This document shows positions 43,050 to 54,006 of a DNA stretch of 64,000 nt, piece by piece. The notes beneath the pieces were generated by a model. It had not been told where the DNA came from and searched no databases. It saw only the letters and a program-made list of their open reading frames with translations. How positions within the stretch are numbered: the first letter of the stretch is position 1; every line of letters starts with the position of its first letter. Where the stretch lies: positions 62,001-126,000 of the forward strand of contig NZ_JAIZEN010000005.1 of assembly GCF_024189295.1 (NCBI RefSeq), in the 5' to 3' direction. Made by a program: the position numbers and the translations under genes. The stretch is from Halobacillus sp. A1 (GTDB taxonomy: Bacteria; Bacillota; Bacilli; Bacillales; Halobacillaceae).

Positions 43050-44053
43050 AATTAGCCATTGATGCTATGGGAGGAGATCATGCTCCTGAAGCAATCGTTA
43101 AAGGTGCCTTACTCGCTGTGTCTTCCATAAAAGATCTTGAAATCACACTCGTGGGAGATAAAGAAAAGATCTCTCCTTTCTTAAATGATAACTCCGCTAA
43201 AATCAACGTTTTACATACAACGGAAGTCATCACTGCGGAGGATGAACCCGTGCGTGCTGTGCGAAAGAAAAAGCAAGCATCGATGGTACTCATGGCTAAG
43301 GAAGTCAAAGAAGGAAGGGCGGATGGCTGTATATCTGCCGGAAATACAGGTGCTTTAATGAGCGCAGGATTATTCGGAGTCGGCCGTTTGGATGGCGTGG
43401 AGCGGCCAGCTTTAAGTCCCACTCTGCCGACTGAAGATGGCAGAGGCTTTTTAATGCTTGATGTAGGCGCTAATGTAGATGCGAAACCTAGTCATCTGCT
43501 GCAATATGCTATTATTGGATCGATATATTGTGAAAAGGTAAGAGGGGTTACTTCCCCGAGGGTAGGTCTTTTAAATGTAGGGACGGAAGACGGAAAAGGC
43601 AGTGAGCTTACTAAGAAAGCTTTTGAATTGATGAAAGAAGCCCCTATCCAATTTATTGGTAATGTAGAGTCTCGCGATTTACTAAACGGTGCTGCAGATG
43701 TCGTCGTCACCGATGGTTTTACAGGGAACATCGCCCTAAAAACTATAGAAGGCACAGCTATGACGATGTTTTCTATGATAAAATCAACGTTCATGTCGAA
43801 TTTGAAAACAAAGTTGGCTGCAGTTTTAGTGAAAAATGATCTTAAAGGCCTGAAAAATAAATTAGATTATTCTGAGTATGGCGGCGCAGGTTTATTCGGA
43901 CTGTCAGCACCGGTGATCAAAGCTCACGGATCCTCAAATGAACGAGCAATTCACAGTGCGATCAAACAAGCGTGCCATATGATAGAAAAAGATGTCACTT
44001 CAACGATTCAAAGTACATTAAATGAGATGAAAAACGAAGGAGGAGAATCATGA
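43046..44053 (+). CDS. plsX: PlsX, phosphate acyltransferase
   Basis: PlsX converts acyl-ACP to acyl-phosphate for PlsY. The 335-residue protein shows [29 protein letters not shown] and [10 protein letters not shown]. The start overlaps fapR as ATGA after GGAGGTGGGAG, and the stop overlaps fabD the same way. Confidence 0.96.
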   Translation: MKLAIDAMGGDHAPEAIVKGALLAVSSIKDLEITLVGDKEKISPFLNDNSAKINVLHTTEVITAEDEPVRAVRKKKQASMVLMAKEVKEGRADGCISAGNTGALMSAGLFGVGRLDGVERPALSPTLPTEDGRGFLMLDVGANVDAKPSHLLQYAIIGSIYCEKVRGVTSPRVGLLNVGTEDGKGSELTKKAFELMKEAPIQFIGNVESRDLLNGAADVVVTDGFTGNIALKTIEGTAMTMFSMIKSTFMSNLKTKLAAVLVKNDLKGLKNKLDYSEYGGAGLFGLSAPVIKAHGSSNERAIHSAIKQACHMIEKDVTSTIQSTLNEMKNEGGES

Positions 44054-44991
44054 AGAGAGTAGCGTTTATTTTTCCAGGACAAGGCTCTCAGGCTGTCGGA
44101 ATGGGACATGAGATGTATGAAGCGTATCCTGTCGTTAAAGAATTATTTGACAAAGCCGATCAGACTCTTGGATACTCATTAACGTCCCTTATGTTTGAAG
44201 GACCTGCAGAAGAGCTTACAAAAACTGAAAATGCCCAGCCTGGTTTATTGTTGAACAGCGCGGCAATTACTGAGGTTTTAAAAAATGAAGGCATTAAACC
44301 TGAGATGACTGCAGGACACAGTCTGGGAGAGTATAGCGCACTAGTGGCAGCGGAAGCGCTTCATCTGAATGATGGGCTTCACCTTGTGCACCATCGAGGT
44401 AAACTCATGGAAGAAGCAGTACCTCACGGACAGGGCGCTATGGCAGCAGTACTAGGGCTGTCGAAAGAGGAGATTGAAAAAGTTATACAAAAATGTGATG
44501 AGGACGAGCCTGTAGACTTAGCTAATATTAACTGTCCAGGGCAAATTGTCATCTCGGGAACTGCCCGAGGTGTTGAACAAGCTTCCAACAATTTGAAAGA
44601 AGCTGGGGCAAAAAGGGTTATGCCTTTGAATGTCAGCGGTCCATTCCATTCTCGTCTCATGAAACCTGCAAGTGAAAAGTTCAATGGTTACTTGAAGGAA
44701 GTCGTAATAAACCCTGCTGACTGCCCGGTGTATGCGAATGTAACAGCTGAACCGGTAAAAGACGCAGCACACATTGAACAGCTGTTAATTGAACAACTAT
44801 ATTCGCCAGTGAGGTTTCAGGAAATTTTAGAAGAGTTTGTACAAGCTGATTTAGATGCAATCGTCGAAGTCGGACATGGGAAAGTGTTGAGCGGACTCGT
44901 GAAAAAAGTGGACAGACGAACAAAGACCTTTTCGGTGCAGGATCCGGAAACACTTAACAGCTTCATACAATGGTTCAAGGAGGATTCTTAA
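44050..44991 (+). CDS. fabD: malonyl-CoA:ACP transacylase
   Basis: FabD loads malonyl groups onto ACP. The 313-residue protein has [12 protein letters not shown], the nucleophile motif [10 protein letters not shown] and GPFHSRLM with the catalytic His. AAGGAGGAG precedes the ATG. The stop shares one base with the fabG start. Confidence 0.97.
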   Translation: MKRVAFIFPGQGSQAVGMGHEMYEAYPVVKELFDKADQTLGYSLTSLMFEGPAEELTKTENAQPGLLLNSAAITEVLKNEGIKPEMTAGHSLGEYSALVAAEALHLNDGLHLVHHRGKLMEEAVPHGQGAMAAVLGLSKEEIEKVIQKCDEDEPVDLANINCPGQIVISGTARGVEQASNNLKEAGAKRVMPLNVSGPFHSRLMKPASEKFNGYLKEVVINPADCPVYANVTAEPVKDAAHIEQLLIEQLYSPVRFQEILEEFVQADLDAIVEVGHGKVLSGLVKKVDRRTKTFSVQDPETLNSFIQWFKEDS

Positions 44992-45731
44992 TGTTGAACG
45001 AAAATGTCGCGCTTGTGACTGGTGCTTCAAGGGGAATCGGCAGAGCAATCGCTTTAGAATTAGCAGCACAGGGAGCGAAAGTCGCTGTGAATTACGCAGG
45101 CAGTGAGGATAAAGCAGAAGCCGTAGTTCAGGAAATCAAAGAAAATGGCGGCGAGGCTATTAAAATTCAAGCCAATGTCTCAAATTCAGGCGAAGTGAAA
45201 GATATGGTAAAAGTAGTGGTTGAAACATTTGGTAAACTTGATATTTTAGTTAATAATGCTGGAATCACCCGCGATAATTTATTGATGAGAATGAAAGAAG
45301 AAGAGTTTGACGATGTCATTGATACGAACTTAAAAGGTGTGTTTGTCTGTACGAAAGGCGTAACCCGTCAGATGATGAAGCAGAAGTTCGGACGTATCAT
45401 AAACATTTCATCAATTGTGGGAGTTTCAGGTAATCCTGGCCAAGCCAATTACGTAGCTGCTAAAGCAGGAGTGATCGGTTTGACGAAATCCAACGCAAAA
45501 GAGCTGGCAGCTAGGAATATCACGGTGAATGCGGTCGCGCCAGGATACATTACAACGGATATGACCGATCAGTTGACGGAGGAACAACGGGAGCAAATGC
45601 TCTCCATGATTCCTCTCGGGCGTCTTGGAGAGGGCGAGGATATTGCGCGTGTCGTTCGTTTTCTTGCTACTAAAGATGCAGATTATATTACCGGGCAGAC
45701 CATTCACGTCGATGGCGGAATGGTAATGTAA
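44991..45731 (+). CDS. fabG: 3-oxoacyl-ACP reductase
   Basis: FabG reduces beta-ketoacyl-ACP with NADPH. The 246-residue short-chain dehydrogenase has [12 protein letters not shown] (cofactor), [14 protein letters not shown] and NYVAAKAG, which together hold the Ser-Tyr-Lys triad. AAGGAGG precedes the ATG at 44991; the in-frame ATG at 44970 lies inside fabD. Confidence 0.97.
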   Translation: MLNENVALVTGASRGIGRAIALELAAQGAKVAVNYAGSEDKAEAVVQEIKENGGEAIKIQANVSNSGEVKDMVKVVVETFGKLDILVNNAGITRDNLLMRMKEEEFDDVIDTNLKGVFVCTKGVTRQMMKQKFGRIINISSIVGVSGNPGQANYVAAKAGVIGLTKSNAKELAARNITVNAVAPGYITTDMTDQLTEEQREQMLSMIPLGRLGEGEDIARVVRFLATKDADYITGQTIHVDGGMVM

Positions 45732-45791
45732 AATTAATCTGGTTTTCCCTATTGAAATTTACTATAATTATTGAAGGGAGGTGAAGTTCCT

Positions 45792-46025
45792 ATGGCAGAT
45801 ACATTTGAACGTGTAAAACAAATCATTGTCGATCGTCTTGATGCAGACGAATCAAAAGTAACAATGGAAGCTTCCTTCAAAGAAGACCTTGAAGCAGATT
45901 CTCTTGACGTTGTAGAATTAGTAATGGAGCTTGAGGACGAGTTTGATACGGAAATTTCTGACGAAGAAGCTGAAAAAATTAATACAGTTGGCGACGCTGT
46001 TAACTACATAAACAGCCAGTCGTAA
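45792..46025 (+). CDS. acpP: acyl carrier protein
   Basis: ACP carries growing acyl chains. The 77-residue acidic protein has [18 protein letters not shown] with the phosphopantetheine site at Ser37. GGGAGGTGAAG lies before the ATG at 45792. TATAAT at 45763-45768 hints at a local promoter with a poor -35 box, which would allow higher ACP expression than the genes upstream. Confidence 0.97.
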   Translation: MADTFERVKQIIVDRLDADESKVTMEASFKEDLEADSLDVVELVMELEDEFDTEISDEEAEKINTVGDAVNYINSQS

Positions 46026-46100
46026 ACCTGGGATTGCTGTCTGTTACATACAGGCAGCCTTTCCTATATTGCAGATTAAAAGTAAAGGATTAGGTGAATT

Positions 46101-46790
46101 ATGGAGGATTTTTCCAGTTTCCAAGAAAAAGTCAATATACATTTCAAAGACGTTTCGTTACTGGAACAAGCTTTTACCCATTCATCATATGTGAATGAGC
46201 ATCGAAAGACAGATCGGGATGATAACGAACGCCTTGAATTTTTAGGTGACGCTGTTCTTGAATTGGGAGTATCTCAATACCTTTACCGCGAGTTTCCTAA
46301 AATGGCTGAAGGGGAATTGACAAAATTCCGTGCTTCCATCGTTTGTGAAGTATCCTTAGTGAAATTTGCGAACGATTTGAACTTCCAGGATTTGATTCTG
46401 CTTGGAAAAGGAGAAGAAATGACGGGAGGGCGCAATCGTCCAGCTTTATTAGCTGATGTATTCGAGGCATTTATCGGTGCGATCTATCTTGATAAAGGTT
46501 TTGATGAAGTGGTGCAATTTCTGCAGAAATATGTGTACCCTAAAATTAAAAGTGGTGCTTTTTCTCATGCGATGGATTTTAAAAGCCAGTTGCAAGAATA
46601 CATTCAACGGGACAGGAACAGCAGGATTGAGTACGAGATTGTTGAAGAGAGAGGACCAGCCCATAGCCGGGAGTTTATTGCTCATGTAAGCGTGCAGCAG
46701 GAGACAGTCGGTATAGGGATTGGAAGAACCAAAAAAGAAGCAGAACAAAAAGCGGCTCAGCAGGCACTCATTAATCAAGGAGCTATATAA
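46101..46790 (+). CDS. rnc: ribonuclease III
   Basis: RNase III cuts double-stranded RNA such as rRNA precursors. The 229-residue protein has the catalytic signature [14 protein letters not shown] at about 42-55 and a C-terminal dsRNA-binding domain with [18 protein letters not shown]. The usual acpP-rnc-smc order is kept, but a minus-strand gene sits between rnc and smc. Confidence 0.97.
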   Translation: MEDFSSFQEKVNIHFKDVSLLEQAFTHSSYVNEHRKTDRDDNERLEFLGDAVLELGVSQYLYREFPKMAEGELTKFRASIVCEVSLVKFANDLNFQDLILLGKGEEMTGGRNRPALLADVFEAFIGAIYLDKGFDEVVQFLQKYVYPKIKSGAFSHAMDFKSQLQEYIQRDRNSRIEYEIVEERGPAHSREFIAHVSVQQETVGIGIGRTKKEAEQKAAQQALINQGAI

Positions 46791-46835
46791 AAAGGACCGT
46801 ATAGATGGTAAGGAAACATCTGTACGGTCCTTTTT
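46789..46835. terminator. bidirectional terminator between rnc and the UPF0435 gene
   Basis: AAAAAGGACCGTA and TACGGTCCTTTTT form the stem, extended by AGATG/CATCT inside. It serves two converging genes. Confidence 0.9.
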
Positions 46836-46836
46836 G

Positions 46837-47064
46837 TTATGGCTGTTTACGATAAGCTCCTAATTCTTGAACGAAAGCTTGAATTTCAGAAACGCTCAGT
46901 TGGCCTTTTGATTGAATAATATCGTGAAGAGATTTAATTTCACTATACTTGTCTAAGTCATAATCTTCCGGGTCCATAATAGACCGGTTCACGACTTGGA
47001 GACGATCAGCCATATCGCCGATGATAATACTCAAATTATCGCGCGTAGGTTCTTGAAGACTCAC
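46837..47064 (-). CDS. UPF0435 (DUF1128) family protein
   Basis: This 75-residue, probably helical cytosolic protein resembles the UPF0435/YfkK family: DMADRLQVVNRSIMDPEDYDL, then the pattern LHDIIQSKGQLSVSEIQAF and ELGAYRK. The function is unknown. GAGGAGG on the minus strand lies 7 nt before a GTG start at 47064. B. subtilis has no such gene between rnc and smc, so it was moved or gained here. Confidence 0.82.
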   Translation of the reverse strand: MSLQEPTRDNLSIIIGDMADRLQVVNRSIMDPEDYDLDKYSEIKSLHDIIQSKGQLSVSEIQAFVQELGAYRKQP

Positions 47065-47300
47065 AGTTTACCTCCTCGAAAAAAACTATATATAAGTAGT
47101 AAAACTCCTATAGGCGCAAAGCCTTAAGTAGAAAAGAAGCTTTTCTTAATTACTTATGATAAATTATTTCCTGGCATTTTTAAACCTTTGTTTTAGGAAT
47201 TATAGTTAGTAAATAGCCCGATACCTACCGAAACCGCCTCTTTTATGATAAAATAGACGAGTTAAATTAGGAAGATTCGTAAATAAACAGGAGGATGAGT

Positions 47301-50300
47301 ATGTTCCTCAAACGACTTGATACAGTAGGATTTAAATCATTCGCAGAGCGAATTACAGTAGATTTTGTAGAAGGTGTCACTTCAGTAGTTGGACCTAATG
47401 GCAGTGGAAAAAGTAATATTACGGACGCTATAAGGTGGGTGCTCGGGGAACAATCAGCACGCTCTTTGCGCGGAGCAAAAATGGAGGATATTATTTTTGC
47501 AGGCAGTGATACTAGAAAAGCTTTGAACATGGCTGAAGTCACCTTGACATTGAATAACGAAGAACAAACACTGCCTCTTGATTATCAAGAAGTTAGTGTA
47601 ACGAGAAGAGTATTTCGATCAGGTGAAAGTGAATTTTATATAAATAATCAATCGTGCCGGTTAAAGGATATTGTTGACTTATTCATGGATTCTGGGCTGG
47701 GAAGGGAAGCCTTCTCGATCATTAGTCAGGGAAAAGTGGAAGAGATCCTAAGCTCTAAGGCGGAAGAACGCCGTTCAATATTTGAAGAGGCAGCCGGAGT
47801 ACTTAAGTATAAACAACGTAAAAAGAAAGCAGAAAACAAGTTATTCGAAACACAGGAAAACTTAAACCGTGTGGAAGATATTATTCACGAAATCGATGGA
47901 CAGCTTGAGCCTTTGAAAGAGCAGGCCTCTGTAGCCAAAGATTATCTGGATAAGAAGAAAGAATTGAAACATATAGAGATTTCGCTGCTTGTTACACAAA
48001 TTGAATCGCTTCATAGTGAATGGGATGGATTATTGAACGAGCTTGAAGGCATTAAAGGTCAAGAGTCCGAGCAGCGGGCTGTCATGCTTGAGAAAGAAGC
48101 TGATATTGAAAAGAAACGTGATCATATCACAGCGCTCGATGAATCATTGGAAGATTTACAGGAAACCTTGCTTTCCCTTACTCAAGAGCTTGAAAGCTTA
48201 GAAGGAAAGAAAGAGCTTATGAAAGAACGCCATAAGCACTTTTCTGAAAATAAATCAAAACTTGAAGCGGAATATAAAGACCTTTCTTCTCAGGTTCAAG
48301 CGAAAAAGGAAACTGTTCAAAGAGAAAAGGAAAAGCTGGACGAATTCAAGCAGGAAAAACAAGTGGCTAAGTCAGAGATGAAGCAAACGACTGAAGCTCT
48401 TAATCAAGGAGCAGAAGATTTAGAAGCTCAAGTTGAAGACTTTAAAAGCGATTACATCGATCTTTTGAACGAACAAGCAGCTAAAAGGAATGAAAAGCAA
48501 TCGCTTGAACAGCAGCTTATACAAATCGATAACAAAAAAGGATTACAGAAGAATAAATTTCAAGAATTGGATAAAGAGCGGGTGAAGCTTCAACAGTCGA
48601 TTAATCCTCTGACTGAAGAAATCAAACAGCACCAAAAGCAGCGAGGCGAGCTGGAGCAGGGATTAACATCCTTGCAAAATGACTTGAAGGAAAACGAAGC
48701 TTCCTATGATGAATGGCAGCAGAAGCTTTATCAAGGGTACCAGCACTTAGAAAAACTCCGCTCCAAAAAAGAAATGCTAGAGGAAATGAAGGAAGATTTT
48801 TCAGGCTATTACCATGGGGTAAGGGAAGTGCTGAAAGCTCGTGAGAACTCTAGCCTTCAAGGTATCGAAGGTGCAGTGCTTGAAGTGATAGACATCCCCT
48901 CAAACCTGATCACTGCAATAGAAACAGCATTAGGAGCTCAAGCCCAGCACGTGATAGTAAAAGATGAACAGGCGGGAAGAAATGCGATTCACTGGCTGAA
49001 GAAAAACAATAAAGGCAGAGCGACATTACTGCCTTTGACTACAATCCAGCCTAGATATATACAGGGACAAGCTGCACAAACACTATCCACACTAAAAGGG
49101 CACGTAGGCATTGCCGCTGATTTAATACAATATGATGCGCTTTACAATCCAGCAATCAAGCATTTGCTGGGTCATATAGTGATTGCGGAAACACTGGAAG
49201 ACGCAAACACTATTGCCGCTAAACTTAACAGGAAATTCCGTATTGTAACGCTGGATGGCGACGTTGTAAATCCGGGCGGATCCATGTCTGGGGGAGCTCA
49301 GAAGAAGTCGAACCAATCCTTGTTTACACGCGAAAAAGAGCTGCAGGAATTAACTGAAAAGATCACGACTTTCGACTCAAAGGCAAAAGGAGTCGAAACC
49401 AAGGTCCAAAATTTAAAACAAACAATCGCGGTTCAAACAAGCGAAGTAGAAAAGCTTCACAATCAACTTGATCAAATAAAGAGTAAGGAATTCGAAAACC
49501 AATCTTATAAACGAGAGCTTCAAATCAAATTGGACCATCTTAATGACCAACTGACTCTGTATGATCAGGATCAATCCCAATTTAAAGAAGACAAACAAAA
49601 AATGGACGAGCGCTTGCGTTTCCTTGATGAGGGTCTTAATGAGCTGAACACAAAACTTGAGGAAGTACAGCTTAAGATCGACGAATTAAATGTTGCCAAA
49701 GAGCAGCAAAAAGAAGATGAAGCGAATTTAAGAGATCGTCACCAGCAGCTTCATGTGAAATTGGTGGAAAAAGAATCAGCTGTAAAAAATCAGCAGGAAA
49801 AATTCAGCCGGCTTCAATCTGAATTAAGAAAACTGCAAGATTCTCTGAGTCAAACTCAGAAATCATATGATCAGCTCATTGAAGTAGTTGATTCCAATCA
49901 AACGGAAGAAGAAGTTACAGAAAACATTCAAATGGCCAAACATAGAAAAGAGAAAACAACGAACCATATTCAAGACCGTCGAAAAGAAAGAAACAGCCTT
50001 TCTCAATTCGTTCACGACGAGGAACAGGTGTTGAAAGAGGTCAAACGCAGGCATCAAAACTATGTACAGGACATACAGCAAAAGGAAGTAAGGGCTAACA
50101 GGCTGGATGTAGAACTAGAGAATATGCTTCAATATTTGCAAACTGAATATACAACCACCTTTGAAAGAGCTCAAAGCGAGTATCCGCGAGTCGAAAACGT
50201 AGATCAAGCTTCAACTCAGGTTAAGTTGATTAAGCGCGGTATCGAAGAACTGGGTACGGTTAATTTAGGGTCCATTGATGAATATGACCGGATTGTTGAG

Positions 50301-50867
50301 CGTTATGATTTTCTTACAGGTCAGCAGTCGGATCTGATAGAAGCAAAAGAAACACTGCATTCTATAATTAACGAAATGGACCACGAAATGAAAAGGCGGT
50401 TTGAAGATACGTTTACTAAGATCAGAAGTGAATTCGGGTCTGTGTTCAAAGATTTGTTTGGCGGTGGGCAAGCGGATTTGAAGCTTACTAATCCAGAGGA
50501 TATGTTAGAAACTGGAGTGGACATCGTTGCACAGCCTCCTGGCAAAAAGCTGCAGAACTTAAGCTTGCTTTCAGGTGGTGAACGAGCGCTGACTGCTATT
50601 GCGCTCTTATTCTCAATATTGAGGGTTCGTCCAGTTCCTTTCTGTGTTCTCGATGAAGTGGAAGCAGCTTTGGACGAAGCGAATGTGGACCGTTTTGCAC
50701 GGTTCTTAAAAGAATTCAGTCAGCAGACTCAATTCATTGTCATAACTCACCGAAAAGGGACAATGGAAGAATCTGATGTTTTATATGGAGTGACTATGCA
50801 GGAGTCGGGGGTTTCCAAACTCGTATCTGTGAGATTAGAAGAAACCCCGAGTTTAATAGAGGCGTAG
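47301..50867 (+). CDS. smc: SMC, chromosome-condensation ATPase
   Basis: SMC forms the condensin ring with ScpA and ScpB. The 1188-residue protein has the Walker A GPNGSGKS at residues 31-38, two long coiled coils around a hinge (about 510-670, with GGSMSGGA near its end), the signature LLSGGERALTAIALLF and the Walker B FCVLDEVEAALDEAN. ACAGGAGG supports the ATG at 47301; the ATG at 47295 is too close to it. ftsY follows after 13 nt. Confidence 0.97.
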   Translation: MFLKRLDTVGFKSFAERITVDFVEGVTSVVGPNGSGKSNITDAIRWVLGEQSARSLRGAKMEDIIFAGSDTRKALNMAEVTLTLNNEEQTLPLDYQEVSVTRRVFRSGESEFYINNQSCRLKDIVDLFMDSGLGREAFSIISQGKVEEILSSKAEERRSIFEEAAGVLKYKQRKKKAENKLFETQENLNRVEDIIHEIDGQLEPLKEQASVAKDYLDKKKELKHIEISLLVTQIESLHSEWDGLLNELEGIKGQESEQRAVMLEKEADIEKKRDHITALDESLEDLQETLLSLTQELESLEGKKELMKERHKHFSENKSKLEAEYKDLSSQVQAKKETVQREKEKLDEFKQEKQVAKSEMKQTTEALNQGAEDLEAQVEDFKSDYIDLLNEQAAKRNEKQSLEQQLIQIDNKKGLQKNKFQELDKERVKLQQSINPLTEEIKQHQKQRGELEQGLTSLQNDLKENEASYDEWQQKLYQGYQHLEKLRSKKEMLEEMKEDFSGYYHGVREVLKARENSSLQGIEGAVLEVIDIPSNLITAIETALGAQAQHVIVKDEQAGRNAIHWLKKNNKGRATLLPLTTIQPRYIQGQAAQTLSTLKGHVGIAADLIQYDALYNPAIKHLLGHIVIAETLEDANTIAAKLNRKFRIVTLDGDVVNPGGSMSGGAQKKSNQSLFTREKELQELTEKITTFDSKAKGVETKVQNLKQTIAVQTSEVEKLHNQLDQIKSKEFENQSYKRELQIKLDHLNDQLTLYDQDQSQFKEDKQKMDERLRFLDEGLNELNTKLEEVQLKIDELNVAKEQQKEDEANLRDRHQQLHVKLVEKESAVKNQQEKFSRLQSELRKLQDSLSQTQKSYDQLIEVVDSNQTEEEVTENIQMAKHRKEKTTNHIQDRRKERNSLSQFVHDEEQVLKEVKRRHQNYVQDIQQKEVRANRLDVELENMLQYLQTEYTTTFERAQSEYPRVENVDQASTQVKLIKRGIEELGTVNLGSIDEYDRIVERYDFLTGQQSDLIEAKETLHSIINEMDHEMKRRFEDTFTKIRSEFGSVFKDLFGGGQADLKLTNPEDMLETGVDIVAQPPGKKLQNLSLLSGGERALTAIALLFSILRVRPVPFCVLDEVEAALDEANVDRFARFLKEFSQQTQFIVITHRKGTMEESDVLYGVTMQESGVSKLVSVRLEETPSLIEA

Positions 50868-50880
50868 AAAGGAAGATTGG

Positions 50881-52167
50881 ATGGGTTTTTTTAAGAAACT
50901 TAAAGAGAAATTTGTAATTGAACCGGAAGAAGTAAAGGAAGAGAAAGATCAGATAGAATCTGGAAAGGAAAAGGATGATGAAGAGCCCCTTGAAACCGAC
51001 TTTGAAGAATTAAAAGGGGAAACTACTCACGAAGACGATTTTAATAGTGAATTAGAGGAATCTGAAATAGAAGACGAAGAAAGTGTAATTGAGGTTGAAG
51101 AACCCCTTGACCCTGAATTGTTATCAATGCCTGAAGACTACTTTAATGAACCTGAAGTTGAGGAAGAGATGCCTTCAGAAGATTTGGTTGAAGCAAAGAA
51201 GGAAGCCTCCATTGCAACGAAATTCAGAGATGGACTAGCTAAGACAAGAAATTCTTTTTCTACAAAAATCAATGATCTAGTTGCGCGTTACAGAACAGTG
51301 GATGAGGACTTCTTTGAGGAATTGGAAGAGGTATTGATATCAGCAGATGTCGGCGTAAGTGCGGTAATGGAAATAATCGAAGAGCTGGAAATGGAAGTAA
51401 AACGACGTAATATTAAGGATACTAAACATGTAAAGGAAGTCATTTCTGAGAAACTTGTTGAATTGTATTACGGTGACGATCAAGAGGACATTGAAGAGCT
51501 GAAAGTAAACGATGGTAGTCTTACCGTTTATTTGTTCGTCGGCGTTAATGGTGTTGGGAAAACGACGACGATCGGAAAGCTTGCTCATCAACTTAAATCT
51601 GAAGGCAAGCAAGTGACTCTTGCAGCGGGCGATACTTTCAGAGCGGGGGCGATTGATCAGCTGGATGAATGGGGTAAACGTGCCGGCGTTCACGTTGTCA
51701 AACATAGTGAAGGCAGTGACCCGGCAGCAGTTATTTTTGATGGTATAAAATCGGCGAAGTCTAAAGGCTCAGATATCTTGATTTGTGATACGGCCGGCCG
51801 ACTGCAAAATAAGGTCAATCTTATGAATGAACTGTCCAAAGTCAAACGCGTCATTGAACGAGAAATCCCTGATGCCCCTCATGAAGTGCTTCTCGTACTG
51901 GATGCAACGACTGGACAAAACGCGATGAGCCAGGCGAAAACATTCGCAGAAGCTACTGATGTATCCGGCATCGTTCTCACGAAGCTTGATGGAACAGCTA
52001 AAGGCGGAATCGTCTTAGCAATACGAAATGAATTAAAAATTCCAGTGAAGCTCGTAGGACTTGGTGAAAAAGTGACTGACCTGGAGAGATTTGATGCCGA
52101 TGCCTTTGTGTATGGTCTTTTCGCTGATATAATCGATGAAGAGGAATCTTCAGAACTGGAGTCTTGA
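50881..52167 (+). CDS. ftsY: FtsY, signal recognition particle receptor
   Basis: FtsY docks SRP-ribosome complexes at the membrane. The 428-residue protein has a C-terminal NG GTPase domain (GVNGVGKT at 221-228, DTAGRLQ, TKLDGTAKGG). The first 105 or so residues are extremely rich in Glu and Asp. B. subtilis FtsY is roughly 100 residues shorter and lacks this part; an acidic N-domain is known in other FtsY proteins and fits a halophile. Confidence 0.96.
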   Translation: MGFFKKLKEKFVIEPEEVKEEKDQIESGKEKDDEEPLETDFEELKGETTHEDDFNSELEESEIEDEESVIEVEEPLDPELLSMPEDYFNEPEVEEEMPSEDLVEAKKEASIATKFRDGLAKTRNSFSTKINDLVARYRTVDEDFFEELEEVLISADVGVSAVMEIIEELEMEVKRRNIKDTKHVKEVISEKLVELYYGDDQEDIEELKVNDGSLTVYLFVGVNGVGKTTTIGKLAHQLKSEGKQVTLAAGDTFRAGAIDQLDEWGKRAGVHVVKHSEGSDPAAVIFDGIKSAKSKGSDILICDTAGRLQNKVNLMNELSKVKRVIEREIPDAPHEVLLVLDATTGQNAMSQAKTFAEATDVSGIVLTKLDGTAKGGIVLAIRNELKIPVKLVGLGEKVTDLERFDADAFVYGLFADIIDEEESSELES

Positions 52168-52235
52168 CACAGCCTGAACATCTCAGGTAGTATTTTAATG
52201 TAAAGGCAATTCACTTAACAAGGAGTGATAAGAAC

Positions 52236-52565
52236 GTGCTTGAGAAAACGACACGAATCAATTATTTACTTGATTTCTATCAATCCTTACTCACTCCAAA
52301 GCAGCGCAACTATATGGAGCTCTATTATTTAGAGGATTATTCTTTAGGCGAGATTTCGGAGAACTTTGATGTTTCAAGGCAGGCTGTTTATGATAACATT
52401 AAACGGACAGAAGCCATGCTAGAAGAATATGAAAATAAGCTCCACTTGTATGATAAATTCGAAAAACGCCAGAAAGTTTTTCGTGAAATCGAGAAAACCT
52501 CAGACAAGCCAGTCGAGCAAAAGAGTATCCAGAAATGGCTTCAACAATTACAAGACTTAGAATAG
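52236..52565 (+). CDS. ylxM: YlxM, SRP-associated DNA-binding-like protein
   Basis: The 109-residue protein is a sigma-70 region 4-like helix-turn-helix protein ([19 protein letters not shown], then [19 protein letters not shown]). YlxM modulates the GTPase cycle of SRP in streptococci. It starts with GTG at 52236 after AAGGAGTG, just ahead of ffh. Confidence 0.95.
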   Translation: MLEKTTRINYLLDFYQSLLTPKQRNYMELYYLEDYSLGEISENFDVSRQAVYDNIKRTEAMLEEYENKLHLYDKFEKRQKVFREIEKTSDKPVEQKSIQKWLQQLQDLE

Positions 52566-52578
52566 GAGGGTTCCTTCG

Positions 52579-53919
52579 ATGGCGTTTGAAGGTTTATCCG
52601 ACCGTTTACAACAATCGATACAGAAGATCAAAGGAAAAGGAAAAGTATCTGAACAAGATGTAAAAGAAATGAGCCGGGAAGTAAGGCTTGCCCTTTTAGA
52701 GGCGGATGTTAATTTTAAAGTTGTAAAGGACTTTGTTAAAAAAATCCGAGAGCGTGCGGTAGGACAAGAAGTCATGGGGAGTTTAACTCCTGGACAGCAA
52801 GTTATTAAGATAGTTAAAGAAGAACTGACCTATTTAATGGGGGAAGAAGAAAGTAAAATCGCCGTAGCCAAACGTCCACCAACGGTCATCATGATGGTAG
52901 GACTTCAAGGTGCAGGTAAAACAACTACCACTGGGAAACTAGCTAACCTTTTACGTAAGAGTTACAATCGTAAGCCTTTACTTGCTGCAGCAGATGTTTA
53001 TCGACCTGCAGCTATTCAGCAATTAGAAACTCTTGGACGTCAATTGGATATGCCTGTTCACTCTCAAGGCACTGAAGCCGATCCGGTCGATATTGCTAAA
53101 CAAGCAGTAGAGCAAGCTAAGGAAGAACATCACGACTATGTCATTATCGATACAGCCGGCCGTCTTCATGTCGATGGAGAATTAATGGGAGAATTACAGC
53201 GGATTAAAGAAGCTGTAGTCCCAGATGAAATCTTCCTTGTTGTGGATGCCATGACAGGTCAGGACGCCGTAAATGTTGCGGAAAGTTTTGATGATCAGCT
53301 CGATATAACCGGAGTTCTGTTGACTAAACTTGACGGCGATACGAGAGGCGGCGCAGCTTTATCAATTAAAGCAGTGACTGGTAAACCAATTAAATTTGCT
53401 GGTATGGGCGAAAAGCTGGATCAGCTGGAGCCGTTTCACCCTGAAAGAATGGCTTCCCGGATTTTAGGTATGGGTGATATGCTGACGCTTATAGAAAAAG
53501 CTCAGACGCAGGTGGATGAAAAGCAAGCGAAAGACATGGAGTCAAAGATGCGCAATGCCACCTTTACGTTCGAAGATTTTCTTGAGCAGATGGACCAAGT
53601 TAAAAACATGGGGCCTTTAGACGAGCTGATCAATATGATCCCAGGAGCTAATAAAATGAAGGGGCTGCAGAACGCATCTTTTGATGACAAACAGATCGTA
53701 CACGTCGAAGCCATTATTCAATCGATGACTAAAAAGGAACGTCAAGACCCTTCTCTTATGAACGCAAGCCGTAAGAAACGGATAGCTAAAGGTTCCGGCC
53801 GTTCCGTATCAGAAGTGAACAGGCTGCTTAAACAGTTTGAGGATATGAAAAAAATGATGAAACAGATGAGTAACACCAAAGGGAAAAAGGGTAAAGGAAT
53901 GAAATTTCCTTTTATGTAA
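52579..53919 (+). CDS. ffh: Ffh, signal recognition particle GTPase
   Basis: Ffh binds signal sequences and the SRP RNA. The 446-residue protein has an N domain, the GTPase loop GLQGAGKTTTTGKLA at about 105-120, DTAGRLHVDGEL and TKLDGDTRGGAALS, and a methionine-rich M domain ending MKKMMKQMS. TAGGAGGG precedes the ATG. Confidence 0.97.
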   Translation: MAFEGLSDRLQQSIQKIKGKGKVSEQDVKEMSREVRLALLEADVNFKVVKDFVKKIRERAVGQEVMGSLTPGQQVIKIVKEELTYLMGEEESKIAVAKRPPTVIMMVGLQGAGKTTTTGKLANLLRKSYNRKPLLAAADVYRPAAIQQLETLGRQLDMPVHSQGTEADPVDIAKQAVEQAKEEHHDYVIIDTAGRLHVDGELMGELQRIKEAVVPDEIFLVVDAMTGQDAVNVAESFDDQLDITGVLLTKLDGDTRGGAALSIKAVTGKPIKFAGMGEKLDQLEPFHPERMASRILGMGDMLTLIEKAQTQVDEKQAKDMESKMRNATFTFEDFLEQMDQVKNMGPLDELINMIPGANKMKGLQNASFDDKQIVHVEAIIQSMTKKERQDPSLMNASRKKRIAKGSGRSVSEVNRLLKQFEDMKKMMKQMSNTKGKKGKGMKFPFM

Positions 53920-53930
53920 TGTAAAAACCC

Positions 53931-53959
53931 TTTACACACATCGAAACATCTGCTAGAAT
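53931..53959 (+). promoter_or_regulatory. sigma-A promoter of the rpsP cluster
   Basis: TTTACA at 53931-53936 and TAGAAT at 53954-53959 have a 17-bp spacer. It sits just after ffh and gives a leader of about 40 nt before rpsP. Confidence 0.75.
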
Positions 53960-54006
53960 CTAAACTTGTGTGAAACATTTATGAATTATAATGGAGGTTG
54001 TTAAAT

